Shown here in pieces: positions 6,728 through 9,712 of a stretch of 9,712 nucleotides of DNA; within the stretch, counting starts at the first letter, position 1, and each line of letters begins with the position of its first letter. The stretch lies in the NCBI GenBank assembly GCA_017617145.1, contig JAFZWX010000127.1, forward strand, positions 1 to 9,712, read 5' to 3'. The notes beneath the pieces are model-generated. The model was not told where the DNA came from, ran no database searches, and worked only from the letters and a program-made list of their open reading frames with translations. The stretch comes from Treponema sp. (GTDB taxonomy: Bacteria > Spirochaetota > Spirochaetia > Treponematales > Treponemataceae). Made by a program: the position numbers and the translations under genes.

Positions 6728-7975
6728 ATGATCGTAGAAATTAGGGCAGAAAACGCTTTTGTATTTAATGAGAAAGTGGTTTTTTCTTTAGAAGCAGATA
6801 TGAGAACGAAGAAATTCGTTTCTAACGTATGTTCATTTGGAAATTTCAATGTAGTAAAAGTCGCCGGTATATATGGTCCAAATAATTCTGGTAAGACCAA
6901 TTTGCTCAGATGTATTAATGTTATATCTCGTATTTTGCTTAACAAAGGTTTTTTTATATTATACAACCTTTTTTCCAAAAGTACGATTGTTTCTTTGGGA
7001 GTTTCTTTTATTTTTGAAGAAAGGTTTTTCTCTTATGATTTCAAGTATGATGCTGGAAAGAACGAATATGTGTATGAGATGTTTGCAGAGATAATAAAAG
7101 ATTCTTCAGGGAACGAAAAAACCGACATTTGGCTTGAAAGGGATATCTCGAACTCCAAGCTCTATGTAAAAGATAAAAAAATGAGCGATATGCTTAGGAT
7201 AGTGGCTCGAAACAATATACTGATTCATTTGGTCAATACCGAACATTTTGAATATATGAGGGAGATGAAGCGCATTTTAACTGGTTTTGCCGAAAAAGTT
7301 GATTTCGTAGATATGAATAATATCCCGATAGAAAAAACGATAAATGTGCTGAAAAGTAAAAAATCTATATGCAAAAAAATGGTCGATTTTATAAAAAATG
7401 CCGATTTGGATATGGATGATTTTTATTTCAACGAAAAAATAAAACTGCATAGCAATGATAACCAGAAACCTCAGGAAAATGTTTTGAATTCGCAGGAACC
7501 ACCCGAGGAATTGATGCGTCTAACCAGTGTTTATAAAGGGAAGAAAGTACCTAGTCTTTTTTTTGATTCAACCGGAACAAAAAAAATTGAAGCATTGGCA
7601 AGTTATATAATTGAAGCATTGGAACATGGCAGGATTCTTATTGTTGACGAGCTTGACAGCAGTATACATTTTAAATTGGCGAGAGCCATTGTTGCTTTGT
7701 TCAATAATGAACTTAATTACAAAGCCCAGCTTATTTTTACCGTTCACGATATCACTTTGATGGATTGCCAAAAGCTGTTCAGAAAAGAACAAATATGGTT
7801 CGTGCATAAAGATCCTCAAACAGTATATCTCTACTCTCTTGCTGAATTTTCTGCTCAAGACGGAATTCGTGATACCACTGATTTGATAGAAAAATACAAA
7901 AAAGGAGTCTTGGGTGCGTTGCCGGAGCCTGAATTGATAAATTCCCTGCTGAAAATTCGTTCAGGGAGGTCGTAA
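6728..7975 (+). CDS. AAA/ABC-type ATPase of the RloA/AbiLi class
   Basis: The 415-aa protein opens with IRAENAFVFNEKVVFSLEA, the typical start of SMC-like 'AAA_15/AAA_21' ATPases. It has Walker A GPNNSGKT (50-57, K56), an ABC-signature-like STGTKK (281-286), Walker B LIVDELDSS (D307, E308) followed by the D-loop region SIH, and an H-loop TVHD (H340). The middle is variable. Such ATPases (RloA, AbiLi, OLD/GajA N-terminus) drive nuclease-like partners in anti-phage systems. An in-frame ATG 69 nt upstream exists, but AAGGAGGG (6716-6723), 4 nt before ATG 6728, decides the start, and the conserved domain begins right there. The next gene starts 1 nt after this stop, so the two proteins are almost certainly co-translated partners. 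The ATPase class is firm; the defence role is inferred. Confidence 0.9.
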   Translation: MIVEIRAENAFVFNEKVVFSLEADMRTKKFVSNVCSFGNFNVVKVAGIYGPNNSGKTNLLRCINVISRILLNKGFFILYNLFSKSTIVSLGVSFIFEERFFSYDFKYDAGKNEYVYEMFAEIIKDSSGNEKTDIWLERDISNSKLYVKDKKMSDMLRIVARNNILIHLVNTEHFEYMREMKRILTGFAEKVDFVDMNNIPIEKTINVLKSKKSICKKMVDFIKNADLDMDDFYFNEKIKLHSNDNQKPQENVLNSQEPPEELMRLTSVYKGKKVPSLFFDSTGTKKIEALASYIIEALEHGRILIVDELDSSIHFKLARAIVALFNNELNYKAQLIFTVHDITLMDCQKLFRKEQIWFVHKDPQTVYLYSLAEFSAQDGIRDTTDLIEKYKKGVLGALPEPELINSLLKIRSGRS

Positions 7976-7976
7976 A

Positions 7977-8657
7977 ATGAGTATTCCAAGACTTTTGTCT
8001 GCAGAAAAACGGGTATGTATTATCTGTGAAGGACTTGAAGAATATTATTATCTTAATAAAATAAAGGAACTTAACCTTTGGAATAAAAAATATCATGTAG
8101 AATTGATAAATGCCAAGGGAATTGGAAAAATTCCTGCAAGATATCAGTATAGATTTCAGAACGGAAGTTATTGTGACGCGATTTTAATTTTTTGCGATAC
8201 TGATAAAAAACCATTTAAAAAATATGTTGAAATGAAGAATAAAATAGACGATTTCCATGGTAGTGAAATAAAGGGCGAAATTAGTAATCAAATCACAATT
8301 TTTGGTAATCCTTGTACAATGCAAATAATTATAATGCATTGGGACGATGTTAAACTTATATCGAATTCAAAAACGGTCAATGCTCCAATTATAGAACAAT
8401 ATACCGGTATAAAAGGGTATGATGCTCACGATAGACAGTGTCAAGCTGTGATGAGTAATATAAATCGTGAAAATTATTTAGACATGATTGCACGAGTATC
8501 AAAGTTGCCAAATGATTATACGCAGCCAAACAGTAGTAATTTTGATGAGTTTATGAAATATTTGCGAAGTAGTAATACTGATTGGATTGACAAGATCAAA
8601 GATGCCATATTGGCAACAGAAAAAAGACAAGATCAAAAATATCCTGCAAATTCTTAA
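7977..8657 (+). CDS. TOPRIM-type RloB/AbiLii-like protein
   Basis: The 226-aa protein begins with VCIICEGLEEYYYL (13-26). This matches the RloB/AbiLii TOPRIM start 'IVCEGxxTExxY', with E18 as the likely catalytic Glu. A strand ending in DTD follows (AILIFCDTDKKPF, D74 and D76), the second TOPRIM motif. A motif FGNPCTMQIIIMHW (about 109-122) aligns with the RloB block NPCFELWLLLHF, but the usual Glu and Trp are replaced. TOPRIM folds cut or rejoin nucleic acid using Mg2+. GGGAGG (7964-7969), 7 nt before the ATG, lies inside the end of the ATPase gene, only 1 nt separates the two genes, and no promoter is apparent. It probably works as the effector of the ATPase. I am confident of the TOPRIM call and moderately confident of the RloB-like family. 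Confidence 0.78.
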   Translation: MSIPRLLSAEKRVCIICEGLEEYYYLNKIKELNLWNKKYHVELINAKGIGKIPARYQYRFQNGSYCDAILIFCDTDKKPFKKYVEMKNKIDDFHGSEIKGEISNQITIFGNPCTMQIIIMHWDDVKLISNSKTVNAPIIEQYTGIKGYDAHDRQCQAVMSNINRENYLDMIARVSKLPNDYTQPNSSNFDEFMKYLRSSNTDWIDKIKDAILATEKRQDQKYPANS

Positions 8658-8662
8658 ACGGA

Positions 8663-8681
8663 GCGGTCATATAAAGCCTGA
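8663..8681 (-). promoter_or_regulatory. Degenerate copy of the 19-bp palindrome (site D)
   Basis: Read on the minus strand this is TCAGGC, TTTATAT, GACCGC. The first arm and the TATAT-type spacer match sites A-C, while the second arm has decayed; 15 of 19 positions agree with site B. It lies 5 nt after the TOPRIM stop codon. No -10 hexamer stands at the usual 9-nt distance on the minus strand (GAATTT), so it is not clearly a promoter. Confidence 0.3.
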
Positions 8682-8728
8682 AGGAAAAAAATGGATAAAT
8701 GTCTAACTTCCACAAAAATTAGCCGCGA

Positions 8729-8850
8729 TTTAGACGAGATTTAGACATTTTTTAGACGAAAACTGCCAAAAATTTCATTAAAATCAACTTGTTAAGTCTT
8801 TGCAAAAAAAATCAAAAACTTTGTCAATTTTAGACATTTTTAGACGAAAA
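8729..8850 (+). repeat. TTTAGAC repeat array (10-11 bp spacing)
   Basis: TTTAGAC starts at 8729, 8740 and 8751, exactly 11 bp apart, and again at 8829 and 8839, 10 bp apart. The two clusters share a larger direct repeat, TTTAGACAT(T)n followed by TAGACGAAAA (8740-8762 and 8829-8850), about 89 bp apart. One inverted copy (GTCTAA, 8701-8706) lies upstream. The stretch 8658-8882 has no convincing gene. Spacing near one helical turn suggests a protein-binding array upstream of the winged-helix ORF, or the remains of a replication or mobility element. Confidence 0.6.
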
Positions 8851-8882
8851 AACTTCGTGACGGCAGGCGATCAGACCGCGCG

Positions 8883-9158
8883 TTGCGAGAACCGACGACA
8901 ATCCTGCAATATGCTGACGATAAGCCGACGACAAATCAAAAAGCTGACGATAAGCCGACGATAAAAAAGGACGCAAAATCTTTAATTCTTGCATATTTTG
9001 ATACTCACGAAGAATGCACCTTGAAAGAGTTGAGTGAAATGCTCGGCCTGAAAACAACGCAGACTAAGCACTATCTTCATGACCTTGTCGAAGCAGGCAG
9101 AATCATTGCAAAAGGTGCAAACCGCAATAGGACATATATTTTAAGTAATAAACCTTAA
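8883..9158 (+). CDS. Small winged-helix DNA-binding protein, possibly a C-terminal remnant
   Basis: The 91-aa reading frame has a winged helix-turn-helix at about 29-89. The segment TLKELSEMLGLKTTQTKHYLHDLVEAGRI contains a good recognition helix, and the wing is IIAKGANRNRTYIL. The N-terminal part repeats ADDKPT twice (residues 11-16 and 21-26), encoded by a perfect 19-bp direct repeat with 30-bp period. The only available start is TTG 8883, there is no ribosome binding site before it, and an in-frame stop lies at 8841. ADDKPT-type linkers before a final winged helix are typical of large AlbA_2/COG2865 ATP-binding regulators, so this may be the tail of a decayed gene. Alternatively it is a small autonomous regulator using the TTTAGAC array upstream. 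The fold call is good; whether the gene is intact is open. Confidence 0.5.
   Translation: MREPTTILQYADDKPTTNQKADDKPTIKKDAKSLILAYFDTHEECTLKELSEMLGLKTTQTKHYLHDLVEAGRIIAKGANRNRTYILSNKP
8913..8961 (+). repeat. 30-bp tandem duplication inside the winged-helix ORF
   Basis: The 19-bp unit GCTGACGATAAGCCGACGA occurs at 8913-8931 and again at 8943-8961 without a mismatch. A related ACCGACGACAAT lies just before them, near 8891. The repeat encodes ADDKPT twice and keeps the reading frame. Confidence 0.85.
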
Positions 9159-9212
9159 ACTAAAAACTATTACCGCTTACAAATGATTTAATTTTTGTAA
9201 AATCACAAAACC

Positions 9213-9270
9213 AAAGGGAAAGAAGCATTCAGGATAATGCGGTTTATTGTACTGAAAGTTCTTTCCCTTT
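9213..9270. terminator. Long hairpin between convergent genes, probable bidirectional terminator
   Basis: AAAGGGAAAGAA (9213-9224) pairs perfectly with TTCTTTCCCTTT (9259-9270). Past a small internal loop, TTCAG (9228-9232) pairs with CTGAA (9252-9256), leaving a 19-nt apical loop. An alternative inner hairpin GCATT...AATGC (9225-9240) is also possible. The element sits between the stop of the plus-strand winged-helix ORF (9158) and the stop of the minus-strand Feo-associated gene (9303-9301). On the plus strand it is followed by CTTTATTATTT, which fits a terminator. Confidence 0.6.
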
Positions 9271-9300
9271 CTTTATTATTTACGGAGGAGGTTGATGTTT

Positions 9301-9687
9301 TCAGCATTTAAATACGCTTTTGACTTTGTAGCCCGTTTCTTCGACTGTCTTTCTGAGTAGTTCCTCGTCAAGCACTTCATCGCTTTGTATCTGCGTGAGG
9401 CCTGTTTTGTGCGAGGATTTCACATCTTTTACCTTGAAATTGTTGCGGATGGCGTCGTTTACATGCGATTCGCACATCTGGCACATCATTCCGTCAATTT
9501 CAAGAATGGTCGTATGAATCGAAGGAGAGGCTTTTCCGTTTTTAGAACTGTGGCACGAGCCTGCCATCGGACAGCATGAGCAGCTGCATCCGCATGAGGA
9601 TTTTCCCTGTTTTTTGTTCTTGACAAGATTGAGGATGATGGCGGCAACCACCGCCATCAATATTGCCAGCACAAGGATTGTTCCCAT
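9301..9687 (-). CDS. FeoB-associated Cys-rich membrane protein fused to an HMA metal-binding domain
   Basis: The 128-aa protein starts with one membrane helix (about 2-22; ILVLAILMAVVAAIILNLV) and a Lys-rich stop-transfer. A cysteine cluster CGCSCSCCP (32-40) plus C45 follows, the pattern of the FeoB-associated Cys-rich proteins. A heavy-metal-associated domain (about 58-126) comes next, with the metal-binding loop GMMCQMC (C69, C72), SHVNDAIRNNF and a C-terminal ETGYKVKSV. It probably handles metal at the inner membrane alongside a ferrous-iron or other metal transporter. Its ATG overlaps by one base the TAA of an upstream minus-strand gene (TAATG), which points to translational coupling, perhaps with feoB beyond the right edge. 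MMC in place of the common MTC/MHC is found in clostridial relatives. The domains are clear; the iron link is from family knowledge. Confidence 0.85.
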   Translation of the reverse strand: MGTILVLAILMAVVAAIILNLVKNKKQGKSSCGCSCSCCPMAGSCHSSKNGKASPSIHTTILEIDGMMCQMCESHVNDAIRNNFKVKDVKSSHKTGLTQIQSDEVLDEELLRKTVEETGYKVKSVFKC

Positions 9688-9712
9688 TATTTTGCCTCAA
9701 CGGAAAGTTTGG
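9687..9712 (-). CDS. 3' end of an upstream minus-strand gene (partial)
   Basis: Reading in from the right edge on the minus strand, one frame gives KLSVEAK followed by TAA (9689-9687), which shares its last base with the ATG of the Cys-rich/HMA gene. Such TAATG overlaps are typical of coupled genes in one operon. The partner family suggests the upstream gene is feoB or another metal transporter, but eight codons cannot show this. Confidence 0.4.

Noticed and set aside
8691..8744. 17-codon ORF (MDKCLTSTKISRDLDEI) with AAGGA upstream, after palindrome copy D.
   Set aside because: It is very short, has no recognisable family and ends inside the TTTAGAC array. Kept only as a possible leader or gene remnant.
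8729..8850. CRISPR array.
   Set aside because: Repeats are only 7 bp (or one 22-bp pair), spacing is 10-11 bp, and no cas genes are present.

Overview
The window comes from a diderm (Gram-negative-type) bacterium, probably an anaerobe. The evidence is a signal-peptide-bearing porin-like beta-barrel, a second exported protein ending in an aromatic outer-membrane-like strand, and a FeoB-associated Cys-rich protein that suggests ferrous iron uptake. No rRNA or tRNA is present. I cannot assign a phylum: the HMA protein resembles gut-clostridial relatives, but the porin argues for an outer membrane.

Left part (1-2520, all on the minus strand). A nearly textbook TPP riboswitch aptamer (62-143) controls a thiamine gene lying off the left edge. 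Next comes a 448-aa porin with a canonical sigma-70-like promoter, then a 199-aa exported protein. A strong hairpin and an A/T tract lie between that gene and the next.

Central accessory block (2519-8657). A WYL-domain regulator (minus) is divergent from an A+T-rich run of three plus-strand genes. These are a 926-aa helicase-IV/UvrD-like helicase with an N-terminal membrane hairpin and an embedded PD-(D/E)XK-like nuclease insert, a 415-aa RloA/AbiLi-type AAA ATPase, and a 226-aa TOPRIM protein of RloB/AbiLii type. The combination looks like an anti-phage island. Its modules (UvrD helicase, OLD-like ATPase, TOPRIM) are those of Gabija, but the ATPase and TOPRIM are separate proteins and the helicase carries its own nuclease-like domain.

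The main regulatory observation is a 19-bp palindrome, TCAGGC-N7-GCCTGA. It precedes the WYL gene, the helicase gene (with one change per arm) and the 199-aa exported-protein gene. In all three the -10-like hexamer starts exactly 9 nt after the palindrome, and no -35 box is evident. The porin and ATPase promoters lack it. The simplest reading is one small regulon, with the WYL protein as the obvious candidate regulator. A degenerate copy lies just after the TOPRIM gene.

Right part (8658-9712). A non-coding stretch carries a TTTAGAC repeat array with 10-11 bp spacing. It is followed by a short winged-helix ORF with a TTG start and an internal 30-bp tandem duplication, perhaps the C-terminal remnant of an AlbA_2/COG2865-type regulator. 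A long hairpin follows. The last gene (minus) encodes a FeoB-associated Cys-rich/HMA fusion, translationally coupled to the end of a gene that runs off the right edge.
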